Origin: JAWVZH01 sp033722295
GTDB taxonomy: Bacteria > Bacteroidota > Bacteroidia > Chitinophagales > Saprospiraceae
Assembly: GCA_033722295.1 (NCBI GenBank)
Contig: JAWVZH010000040.1
Location: 1 to 20,786 of the forward strand
DNA: 20,786 nucleotides
Direction: 5' to 3'
Below are positions 8,108 through 15,153 of the stretch, piece by piece. The number at the start of each line of letters is the position of its first letter. Within the stretch, counting starts at the first letter, position 1. A model generated the notes under the pieces. It was not told the origin of the DNA, ran no database searches, and saw only the letters and a list, made by a program, of their open reading frames with translations. A program made the translations under genes and the position numbers.

Positions 8108-9148
8108 ATGGATAAGGATCAAAACATAGAGGAGTTGAGTGAGATACGGGTTGATCCTCGCCAGTCTCCCATCCGCCTTGACAAGTTTCTTTGCGACAGA
8201 ATTGAGAAAGTCTCACGCAACAAGATCCAACAAGCCATTGATGATGCAGATATTCTAGTGAATGGTGTTCAGGTGAAGAGCAATTATAAAGTGCGCCCAA
8301 GGGATATCATCACCTACAGCAGACATTCTAAGGGAGAGGAAGAGTTTGTCGTGATCCCTCAGAAAGTCGATTTTGGTATCGTCTATGAAGATGATGAGGT
8401 CCTGGTGGTCAATAAGCCTGCTGGTCTGGTCGTACATCCCGGCATTGGTCATCCTTCCGGCACTTTGGTTAATGGCCTTTCATATTACCTTGGCAAGAGT
8501 GAGGAGCTTCCGGTGAAAAGTGGAAATACAGCAGAAAGAATGGGATTAGTCCATCGTATTGATAAAAATACAACAGGACTCCTGGTGGTTGCCAAAACCG
8601 ACCACGCCATGACGCACCTCGCACGACAATTTTTCGAACATACGGTTGAAAGAGAGTATATAGCACTGGTCTGGGGAAGTCTTGAACCAGGGGATGGAGA
8701 GATTGAAGGTTATCTGGCACGTCATCCGGTTCATAGAAAAAAAAGAAAAGTCTTTCAGAAAGAGGAAGAGGGGAAGTGGTCGAAGACCCACTATGAGACC
8801 ATTGAAGATCTCTATTACGTATCCTTGATCCGATGTAGATTGGAAACGGGTAGAACCCATCAGATCCGCGTTCATATGGCTCATAAGGGGCATCCGTTAT
8901 TCGGTGATGACCTGTATGGAGGAGACCGGATCATGAAAGGAACCTTATTTTCCAAGTACAAGAAATTCGTAGAAAATTGCATGGAGATCATGGGAAGACA
9001 TGCCTTGCATGCCAGAACATTGGGATTCATACATCCGAAGACAGGCGAAAAAATGAATTTTAATCAGGAGCTTCCAGAGGATTTTCAGCAATTATTACAA
9101 CGATGGCGGACCTATGTGTCCAGCCGCAACAACAATGAATATCAGTAA
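8108..9148 (+). CDS. rluD: RluD-type 23S rRNA pseudouridine synthase
   Basis: The 346-residue product is a RluA-family pseudouridine synthase, which isomerises uridine to pseudouridine in RNA. An N-terminal S4 RNA-binding domain begins near PIRLDKFL (about 21-85). The catalytic domain carries HRIDKNTTGLLVVAKT with catalytic aspartate D152, then GRTHQIRVH and GHPLFGDDLYGG. The S4 domain and length fit RluD or RluC better than the shorter RluA. RluD modifies helix 69 of 23S rRNA, and that exact target is assigned by family resemblance. It is probably the first gene of a three-gene unit, since its TAA overlaps the next ATG by one base. Confidence 0.88.
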   Translation: MDKDQNIEELSEIRVDPRQSPIRLDKFLCDRIEKVSRNKIQQAIDDADILVNGVQVKSNYKVRPRDIITYSRHSKGEEEFVVIPQKVDFGIVYEDDEVLVVNKPAGLVVHPGIGHPSGTLVNGLSYYLGKSEELPVKSGNTAERMGLVHRIDKNTTGLLVVAKTDHAMTHLARQFFEHTVEREYIALVWGSLEPGDGEIEGYLARHPVHRKKRKVFQKEEEGKWSKTHYETIEDLYYVSLIRCRLETGRTHQIRVHMAHKGHPLFGDDLYGGDRIMKGTLFSKYKKFVENCMEIMGRHALHARTLGFIHPKTGEKMNFNQELPEDFQQLLQRWRTYVSSRNNNEYQ

Positions 9149-10167
9149 TGCGAGATAAGTGGATAGAAGCCTGCCACAGAGTTGGCCGTGGCATTCTTTA
9201 TGGTGACATTGATACCTCTGAAGTAATAAATAGATCTTCACGGGACAATCCGTGGTTTACCGAAAAGGAAGTACGACGGGCTCTGGTGAATATTGCTTCT
9301 GAATTCCTCAATGAAGAAAAGTTGAGGTCCTGGTTAAGAGATCTTCCTGAGACCGAGAACTCCAGATCGAAAAAGGTCGGGTTAATACTTGCTGGTAATA
9401 TACCAGCGGTAGGATTTCACGATTGCCTTTGTGTTTTAATGAGTTCCCATGACCTTCTGATCAAACTTTCCGCGAAGGACCGTCATCTCATTCCATTTCT
9501 ACTGAATGCTATAGAAGAACAGGTTCCCGAATCTGGGGTGAGCAAAACGCATTATGTGGACAGGTTGACTGATTACGATGCTGTCATTGCCACAGGCTCG
9601 GATCAATCTTACAAAGTGTTCAAAAGCTACTTTTCAGAGGTGCCTCACATTATCCGGGGACATCGCAATGCAGTAGGTATCATTAATGGCAATGAGAATA
9701 GTGATTCTCTGATCGGGTTGGGACATGATGTATTTGATTTTTACGGTCTTGGCTGCAGGAATATATCCAAGATATATACACCTGTGGGTTATGACTGGAA
9801 GCCGCTTCTTCAATTATGGGAGGAACATTTTATACACGTTATTGATAATCATAAATACCGCCATAATTATGATTACAACCTGGCATTATTCCTTCTGAAC
9901 AAATCATCGCATCTTTTGAGCCAAAACCTTATTCTCGTCAGATCCAGTGACCTATTCTCACGGTTGGCATCTTTGCATTACGAGGAATACTCAGAAGAAA
10001 AGGAAATTGCCTTCGTTCTGAAGGATCAGTTGGATAAGATTCAATGCATAGTTTCGGATAGATCGATCGAGGGTGTTAACACGATTCAGCCGGGTGAGGC
10101 ACAGAAACCAGGATTAACTGACTATGCTGACAATATTGATGTCATGTCATTTTTACAATCTATTTAG
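9148..10167 (+). CDS. LuxC-like acyl-CoA reductase
   Basis: The 339-residue product resembles the short LuxC-related acyl-CoA reductases widespread in Bacteroidota, which belong to the aldehyde dehydrogenase superfamily. Features are a nucleotide-binding segment LILAGNIPAVGFHD (79-92), IATGSDQSYK (147-156), GHRNAVGII (171-179), and FYGLGCRN, where C203 is the likely catalytic cysteine. LuxC reduces fatty acyl groups to aldehydes with NADPH. Here there are no luxA, luxB, luxD or luxE neighbours, so bioluminescence is not implied. The true substrate is unknown. The start codon overlaps the stop of the pseudouridine synthase gene, and endonuclease III follows 8 bases after the stop. Confidence 0.72.
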   Translation: MRDKWIEACHRVGRGILYGDIDTSEVINRSSRDNPWFTEKEVRRALVNIASEFLNEEKLRSWLRDLPETENSRSKKVGLILAGNIPAVGFHDCLCVLMSSHDLLIKLSAKDRHLIPFLLNAIEEQVPESGVSKTHYVDRLTDYDAVIATGSDQSYKVFKSYFSEVPHIIRGHRNAVGIINGNENSDSLIGLGHDVFDFYGLGCRNISKIYTPVGYDWKPLLQLWEEHFIHVIDNHKYRHNYDYNLALFLLNKSSHLLSQNLILVRSSDLFSRLASLHYEEYSEEKEIAFVLKDQLDKIQCIVSDRSIEGVNTIQPGEAQKPGLTDYADNIDVMSFLQSI

Positions 10168-10175
10168 AATACAGG

Positions 10176-10808
10176 ATGAAAAAACATGAGAAAGTTAAGG
10201 CCATCACGAAAATCCTTGATAAGCTCTATCCGGAAGTGCCTATACCTCTCGAACATAAGGATCCTTATACTTTATTGATCGCTGTTCTGCTTTCCGCTCA
10301 GTCTACTGACAAGAAAGTGAACGAGATCACTCCGATCCTCTTCGAGGAGGCTGATAATCCTTATGATATGGTGAAATTGGATGTGGATGAAATAAGGGAG
10401 ATCATAAAGCCTTGTGGACTATCGCCGAGCAAATCAAAAGCTATACACGGACTGAGCGAGATATTGATAGAAAAACATGACGGCGAAGTTCCGGATAATT
10501 TTGAAGATCTGGAATCCCTGCCTGGAGTCGGGCATAAAACGGCATCTGTTGTCATGAGCCAGGCATTCGGTCATCCGGCTTTTCCGGTTGATACCCACAT
10601 ACACCGGTTAGCCTACCGCTGGGGATTGAGTACGGGGAAGAATGTCCAAAAGACAGAGAAAGACCTGAAAAGACTTTTTCCCAGATCAATTTGGAATAAG
10701 TTGCACTTGCAGATAATTTACTTCGGACGGGAATATTGTCCCGCACGCGGTCACAATGTCGATCAATGTCCGATCTGCTCGAAATATGGAAGATATGGCC
10801 TTAAGTAA
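10176..10808 (+). CDS. nth: Endonuclease III, base excision repair DNA glycosylase/AP lyase
   Basis: The 210-residue product is an endonuclease III homologue, which removes oxidised pyrimidines from DNA and nicks the abasic site. The helix-hairpin-helix motif LPGVGHKT contains the catalytic lysine K121, and PVDTHIHR contains the catalytic aspartate D139. The C terminus differs from E. coli Nth. Instead of four cysteines spaced C-x6-C-x2-C-x5-C for a [4Fe-4S] cluster, only C188, C198 and C201 are seen (C-x9-C-x2-C), and the protein ends without a fourth. Loss of this cluster is recalled in other Bacteroidota, so activity is probably retained. It is the last gene of the unit with the RluD-like and LuxC-like genes, after a spacer of 8 bases. 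Confidence 0.9.
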   Translation: MKKHEKVKAITKILDKLYPEVPIPLEHKDPYTLLIAVLLSAQSTDKKVNEITPILFEEADNPYDMVKLDVDEIREIIKPCGLSPSKSKAIHGLSEILIEKHDGEVPDNFEDLESLPGVGHKTASVVMSQAFGHPAFPVDTHIHRLAYRWGLSTGKNVQKTEKDLKRLFPRSIWNKLHLQIIYFGREYCPARGHNVDQCPICSKYGRYGLK

Positions 10809-10836
10809 TGTAGGTAGTACTTCCGGTGCATCCTTT

Positions 10837-13221
10837 TCAGAAAGGATAGCCGATAGCAAGATTGAAGTTGATACTTTCAAATAAAGAAAGGTCCGTATCG
10901 GGCAACCAGTAAGACCCACTTTCATCGGGGTAGGGATTGCGTAGTTTATATCCAAGGTCGAGACGGAGCATAGCATAGGTGAGATCCATGCGAAGGCCGA
11001 CTCCTGTGCCTATGGCAAACTCCTTGATAAAATCAGCAGAGAAATTATTTTCCGGCACTCTGGAATCGAGAAGCCAGACATTACCAGCATCCAGAAAAAC
11101 AGCGGATTCGAGAAGCCAGAAAAGTTCGAACCGGTATTCTACGTTGAATTCAAGTTTGATGTCTCCGGACGAGAAATATGGCTGCGCCCTATTCCTGTTC
11201 TGTTCTGAGATAGGGTTGGAGCCCGGACCTAGTTCCCTGATCTGCCATGCTCGAATGCTTTGCGGACCGCCAACATAAAATTGTTTAACAAATGGCACAT
11301 TTAGAGTATCGAAAGAAATGGCGACTCCCGGGTTGACCCTGAATGCCAGGGACGAATTACCCCTGAGTTGCCAGTAGTATCGCCATTGGAATTCAAAAGT
11401 GGTGAATCTGGCAAAGTCGATATTTTTATCCAGGGTCAGCTGAAAATTGTCCGTTTTATTAGTAAAGGCATTGTATAGACTGTTGATGCCCCATACTTCA
11501 AGTCCCGAAACCTCATTAGCGAAGTTCACTATCCAGTAATCTCCGTCTTCACGTGGTTTGCTTTGGTAATAGAAACTGAAGTTTCTGTATAAAAATCCGG
11601 TGAATAGTCGATCACCGATAAAGCTCCTCAAAAAGTATTCTGCTCCCTGAGTGATCTCGAGAAACTTCGAAAGAGTATCAGGGCGGTAATAATTAATGCC
11701 GATCGTACCTATGTTATAGCGTTTCCTGTTATTCATAGGAATGTCATAACCATAGTCGATATCGAACTGCTCATATTGGTAGAAGGCGGCCACCGAAACA
11801 TTTTGGTATCTCGTTCTTAACTGAGTGGCCGATCTGTTTTCCACCTCACTGAAAAAGGATGGATTGATTACGTGTTTCTTGCCGAGCTTCATCAGGCTGA
11901 GAAACCTCAATGTCCCAGGAAATCCCGTAAAGCGTGGAATGTTGAGTACAGCTTCGAGACTTGCATTGAGCGTGTTAAAGGAGTCGATTTGAGCCAGGTT
12001 CACTTCGGCTCCGAGTTCACCACTGAGCTCAAGTGAAATAGCTCTTTTAAAGAGATTTCTGTTCTCCAGGTTGGCTGAGGCGGTTAAGCCAAAAAGGTTT
12101 CGTCCGAACCCCTGGGACTGCAAAGTGCTATAATTCAGATCAAGTCCGGAGTCCCATACCCAGGTATTGCTCTTGGTCAACTGGATCTTGTAGTGGATTA
12201 TATCGATCCGGTCAGGATCAGGAATAGGAGTTACGGTTATGAATTTATATACGCCCAGATCACTCAGTCCGCGGTAGGTATTGTCGACACTGACCTTGCG
12301 ACTGATATTTCCCTCACGCAGGAAGACCTTATCCAGGATTGTTTCATATCTGACCGATGGACCTTCTTCCGGGATGTAAAAGGTGATATCCGAAATAACG
12401 GTATCCCTGAAATTCATGTTGGGGTTTCCAGGAACATAATCCGTATAGATGTCGATATCTCCTATATATTTCTGAACATGTGATTCTGAGGTTGGTGGCA
12501 AATAGATCTCGAGGCTCACCAGATTGTACTCAGTAGTGGTGTCGACCTTTAAAGGGGACACAAGGTTGGCATAAAAATCAGAATAGCCCTGATTCAAAAA
12601 GGCCTTTGTAATCCGCGCCTTCTCCTGTTTATACTTGCTGTCCTCAATAGGTTGCCCTAACTCGAGCAGACTGGTGGCCTCTAATGAATCCAGCAATTGT
12701 GTGATTCCCGGATCGCCCGAGGTATAATTTAGTTCGTCAATAATGAAAAGTTCATTAGGGTCTACCAGATAGGTAGAAAAAGCTTTTTTCTTTTTTACTT
12801 GAAGATCATGCTTTACATCAGTTTCAAAAAAGCCCTGATTGAACATATAGTTCTTGATGTCACGCATACTCTCATTGGTCGAAGAAGAATCATAAATAGT
12901 GGGTTCTTCACCTTGCCTGAGCATTTGCCGGGTCAGCCAGCGGTCCTCATCCATCTCTTGAGCCTTGAGATAAAGCCACTCTCTTTTTATCCCGATGTAC
13001 CGGGAATTTGGTTTTTGTTCTATCAATGACAGCAGGTCCGTTCTCAAAGAGAATTTGTCTGTTATGCCTTTGTCGGATTCGAACTTTATCTTGTTCTCTT
13101 TTAGAAGTGCCTGATCTTCGTCAAGATACTTGGTCGTGTTGCAAGAAAAGAATATGCACAAGAATAGCATTGGCCAAAGTAACTTTGATCTGCAATATAT
13201 ATCTTGTGTATGGCTGCTCAC
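10837..13221 (-). CDS. tamL: TamL-like Omp85 family outer-membrane lipoprotein
   Basis: The product (794 residues from the GTG at 13221) belongs to the BamA/TamA surface-antigen family, which inserts or translocates proteins at the outer membrane. The N terminus has a hydrophobic stretch ending in FFSC, a lipobox with the lipidated Cys at about 27, followed by NTTKYL, as in Bacteroidota TamL lipoproteins. POTRA-like domains occupy roughly 90-330. A beta-barrel follows, with the loop motif GGPQSIRAW near 651 standing for the usual R-G-F/Y signature. The C-terminal residue is Phe, typical of barrel proteins. The start is uncertain. No ATG precedes the hydrophobic stretch; the choices are TTG at 13239, GTG at 13221, or an ATG at 13170 that leaves too short a signal peptide. 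I chose GTG because it avoids overlap with the divergent gene. No tamB partner is visible. Confidence 0.82.
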   Translation of the reverse strand: MSSHTQDIYCRSKLLWPMLFLCIFFSCNTTKYLDEDQALLKENKIKFESDKGITDKFSLRTDLLSLIEQKPNSRYIGIKREWLYLKAQEMDEDRWLTRQMLRQGEEPTIYDSSSTNESMRDIKNYMFNQGFFETDVKHDLQVKKKKAFSTYLVDPNELFIIDELNYTSGDPGITQLLDSLEATSLLELGQPIEDSKYKQEKARITKAFLNQGYSDFYANLVSPLKVDTTTEYNLVSLEIYLPPTSESHVQKYIGDIDIYTDYVPGNPNMNFRDTVISDITFYIPEEGPSVRYETILDKVFLREGNISRKVSVDNTYRGLSDLGVYKFITVTPIPDPDRIDIIHYKIQLTKSNTWVWDSGLDLNYSTLQSQGFGRNLFGLTASANLENRNLFKRAISLELSGELGAEVNLAQIDSFNTLNASLEAVLNIPRFTGFPGTLRFLSLMKLGKKHVINPSFFSEVENRSATQLRTRYQNVSVAAFYQYEQFDIDYGYDIPMNNRKRYNIGTIGINYYRPDTLSKFLEITQGAEYFLRSFIGDRLFTGFLYRNFSFYYQSKPREDGDYWIVNFANEVSGLEVWGINSLYNAFTNKTDNFQLTLDKNIDFARFTTFEFQWRYYWQLRGNSSLAFRVNPGVAISFDTLNVPFVKQFYVGGPQSIRAWQIRELGPGSNPISEQNRNRAQPYFSSGDIKLEFNVEYRFELFWLLESAVFLDAGNVWLLDSRVPENNFSADFIKEFAIGTGVGLRMDLTYAMLRLDLGYKLRNPYPDESGSYWLPDTDLSLFESINFNLAIGYPF
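13180..13187 (+). promoter_or_regulatory. Candidate -7 element for the TrmH-type methyltransferase gene
   Basis: TAACTTTG matches the Bacteroidota -7 consensus TAnnTTTG exactly and lies 42 bases upstream of the ATG at 13230, inside the 5' coding end of the divergent tamL-like gene. No -33 TTTG at normal spacing was seen, so this is tentative. Confidence 0.3.
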
Positions 13222-13229
13222 TCCGTAAT

Positions 13230-13979
13230 ATGATTTCAAAAAATCAAAAAAAATTTATACGCTCTCTAAAACACAAAAAGCATCGTCAAAAGTATAATAA
13301 ATTCGTTGCTGAGGGCACTAAAATAATAGACGAACTCTTGTCTCATCATCCCGATCTCATAGATGATATTTATATGACAGAAGTTGGTCAGAAAAAGTTG
13401 AGTCATAACAAAGATCATTCAGTGACGCTGGTGGGCATGTCCGATCTCAAGGAAATGTCAGCTCTCAAGTCCAATATGGACGGTCTTGCATTGATAAAGA
13501 TGCCTCCTATAGAAGAATGGCCTCAGTCACTCGATAGGCTGGGTGTCTTTCTCGATGGTGTACGTGATCCAGGTAATATGGGCACGATATTGAGAATTTG
13601 TGATTGGTTCGGAATTGTTCAGCTGTGGTTATCCAGCGACTGTGTCGATATATATAACCCCAAGTGTGTTCAGGCTTCTATGGGAAGTCTGGCAAGGGTA
13701 GAATTCAGACAGAAAGCCTTAGCCGAGATCCGGCAACGATATTCAATGGTCAACATTATTGGCACGGCAATGGATGGCACGAACTACAGATCAGTAAAAC
13801 TCAATTATCCTACCATCATTGTATTCGGTAATGAATCTCAAGGTGTAAGGGAAAGAACATATGAAAATTTGGATGAGAAGATCTGTATCCCCAGGATCGG
13901 TAAAACAGCCGAATCATTGAACGTGGCTGTGACGGCTGGGATCCTCTTGGCTCATTATACCGGCAGCGCTCATCACTGA
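13230..13979 (+). CDS. TrmH/SpoU family RNA 2'-O-methyltransferase
   Basis: The product (249 residues from the ATG at 13230) is a SPOUT-fold methyltransferase, which transfers a methyl group from S-adenosylmethionine to a ribose 2'-OH of tRNA or rRNA. The three family motifs are present: DPGNMGTILR (113-122), IIVFGNESQGV (196-206), and IPRIGKTAESLNVAVTAG (220-237), which forms the knot and cofactor pocket. An N-terminal substrate-binding-like region, rich in Lys, covers about 1-95. The frame stays open to 13008, but those upstream 74 codons lie antisense to the tamL-like gene and show no family resemblance, so I reject the longer form. Which nucleotide is methylated cannot be told. The gene is divergent from the TamL-like gene with almost no spacer. 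Confidence 0.88.
   Translation: MISKNQKKFIRSLKHKKHRQKYNKFVAEGTKIIDELLSHHPDLIDDIYMTEVGQKKLSHNKDHSVTLVGMSDLKEMSALKSNMDGLALIKMPPIEEWPQSLDRLGVFLDGVRDPGNMGTILRICDWFGIVQLWLSSDCVDIYNPKCVQASMGSLARVEFRQKALAEIRQRYSMVNIIGTAMDGTNYRSVKLNYPTIIVFGNESQGVRERTYENLDEKICIPRIGKTAESLNVAVTAGILLAHYTGSAHH
13287..13294 (-). promoter_or_regulatory. Candidate -7 element for the TamL-like gene, inside the divergent coding region
   Basis: On the minus strand, bases 13294 to 13287 read TACTTTTG, matching TAnnTTTG. It is about 50-70 bases upstream of the possible TamL-like starts, within the first codons of the methyltransferase gene. No clear -33 partner was found. Given the missing intergenic space, a promoter inside the neighbour's coding sequence is required somewhere here unless transcription reads in from afar. 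Confidence 0.28.
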
Positions 13980-14000
13980 ATCTCGGTATACAGAAAAATT

Positions 14001-14030
14001 AAAGGCCAACTCCTGGAGTCGGCCTTTTTT
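14001..14030. terminator. Bidirectional intrinsic terminator between convergent genes
   Basis: Arms 14001-14011 and 14017-14027 pair around a 5-base loop, with one internal position (14008 and 14020) that is an A-C mismatch on the plus strand and a G-U wobble on the minus strand. T runs flank both outer sides. It sits between stops at 13979 and 14036 and can end both the methyltransferase and the thioredoxin-lipoprotein transcripts. It looks slightly better matched for the minus strand. Confidence 0.82.
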
Positions 14031-14035
14031 ACTGA

Positions 14036-15151
14036 TCAGAGCAATTTTTGAACTTCTTCTTCGAGGTTATATCGTGGATTGATCGCTGCGATCTTTCCCT
14101 CTCTGTCTATCAGGAATGTTCTAGGTATGCTCCTGACCCCGTAATCCTGAGCGGGAGCACAATCCCACTTTTTCAAGTCGCTCACGTGATAATCCCATTG
14201 AAGGTTATCTTGCTCAATGGCCTGCACCCATCGTTGCTTCGAATTTTCGAGCCTTGCCTGTACCTGATTAGGGTCGCTAAACCTGCGCTTGGTTCGTTCA
14301 TCCAGGCCGTCAAGCGAAACACTGAATACTGTAAATCCCTCGGATTTATACTTGTTATAGATCTCAACTACATGTGGATTGGCTCTGCGGCATGGTCGGC
14401 ACCAGCTTGCCCAGAAATCTAGTAATACCACTTTCCCTTCCAGGTCAGAGAGAGAATACATTTTGCCATCCGGATCTGGAAGCTTTATGTCCGGTGCTTC
14501 TTCACCGATCTTAATCTTGGCAGACTGCTTCTCCTGGGCTTTCTTTCTTTTCAATTGAGCCACGATCGCTGCATAGTCCTTGGCATAGTCGCTTTCTGGA
14601 AACTTTTGCGCCACCTGCTGACTCAAATCCTCATGGAGGTCAATAAAGTTAGGGCTTCCGCCTAGAGTGGAAAATGCGAATTGCATTCCAACCAGGGGGT
14701 TGTCGAATGACTTGCTCTTCGTCACTATCTCAGGTGGTGACATTCTCTTTGCATAATACTGGCTCATTACCTCATTAAGATCTGAAGTGCTTTGACTCCC
14801 TTCCACCGTGAAATTTTGTCGTTTCAGGTCGGCAAGCTGTCCATTTAATACCACTGATTTTTCAGTGCCATCCAGGATGAGACCTGCGGCCTGATTTCCA
14901 ACGCTCAGTCGATACAATCCAGCATCCAGACCTTCTGGGAAGTTGACCTTAAAGCTGCCATCGGAATCCAGTTCTTCCTGGGCCAGGGACATCATCGCGC
15001 CGGTCAATCTCGCTTTTTCGAGTTTCATTTGCATATTGCCGGCATTCTCGATAGTACCCTTGATGGTGGTTCCAGTCTCAGGTGAACTACAGCCAGTCAG
15101 CATTACTGCGCCGATGATGAGTGTAAAAATCTGTGTGAAAATCTTCATCAT
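14036..15151 (-). CDS. TlpA-like thioredoxin-family lipoprotein with DUF4369-like N-terminal domain
   Basis: The 371-residue product has a lipoprotein signal peptide with lipobox MLTGC (lipid Cys at 21) and is therefore exported and membrane-anchored. Residues about 28-125 resemble the DUF4369 beta-rich domain common in Bacteroidota thioredoxin lipoproteins. The C-terminal thioredoxin fold has FWASWCRPC with the redox pair C251 and C254, and the cis-proline in SIPRTF (P343). Such proteins reduce or rearrange disulphides in the periplasm, for example in cytochrome or surface protein maturation. An extra charged stretch at about 282-310 lengthens the loop after VSLD. The gene follows purL by 2 bases, so it is co-transcribed with it, although no functional link is known. 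Start could be Met1 or Met2. Confidence 0.85.
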   Translation of the reverse strand: MMKIFTQIFTLIIGAVMLTGCSSPETGTTIKGTIENAGNMQMKLEKARLTGAMMSLAQEELDSDGSFKVNFPEGLDAGLYRLSVGNQAAGLILDGTEKSVVLNGQLADLKRQNFTVEGSQSTSDLNEVMSQYYAKRMSPPEIVTKSKSFDNPLVGMQFAFSTLGGSPNFIDLHEDLSQQVAQKFPESDYAKDYAAIVAQLKRKKAQEKQSAKIKIGEEAPDIKLPDPDGKMYSLSDLEGKVVLLDFWASWCRPCRRANPHVVEIYNKYKSEGFTVFSVSLDGLDERTKRRFSDPNQVQARLENSKQRWVQAIEQDNLQWDYHVSDLKKWDCAPAQDYGVRSIPRTFLIDREGKIAAINPRYNLEEEVQKLL

Positions 15152-15153
15152 TA

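Noticed and set aside
9148..10167. A bioluminescence (lux) operon suggested by the LuxC-like gene
   Set aside because: No luciferase, acyltransferase or synthetase genes are present, and short LuxC-like reductases are common in non-luminous Bacteroidota.
10830..10847. Seven-base-pair hairpin with a TCAG loop at the convergent ends of nth and the tamL-like gene
   Set aside because: Neither strand has a T run after the stem, and most of it lies within the TamL-like coding end, so I do not call it a terminator.
13008..13229. Possible 74-residue N-terminal extension of the TrmH-type methyltransferase
   Set aside because: The extension lies antisense to the tamL-like coding region and lacks family resemblance. 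The ATG at 13230 gives a product of normal length with the expected Lys-rich N terminus.
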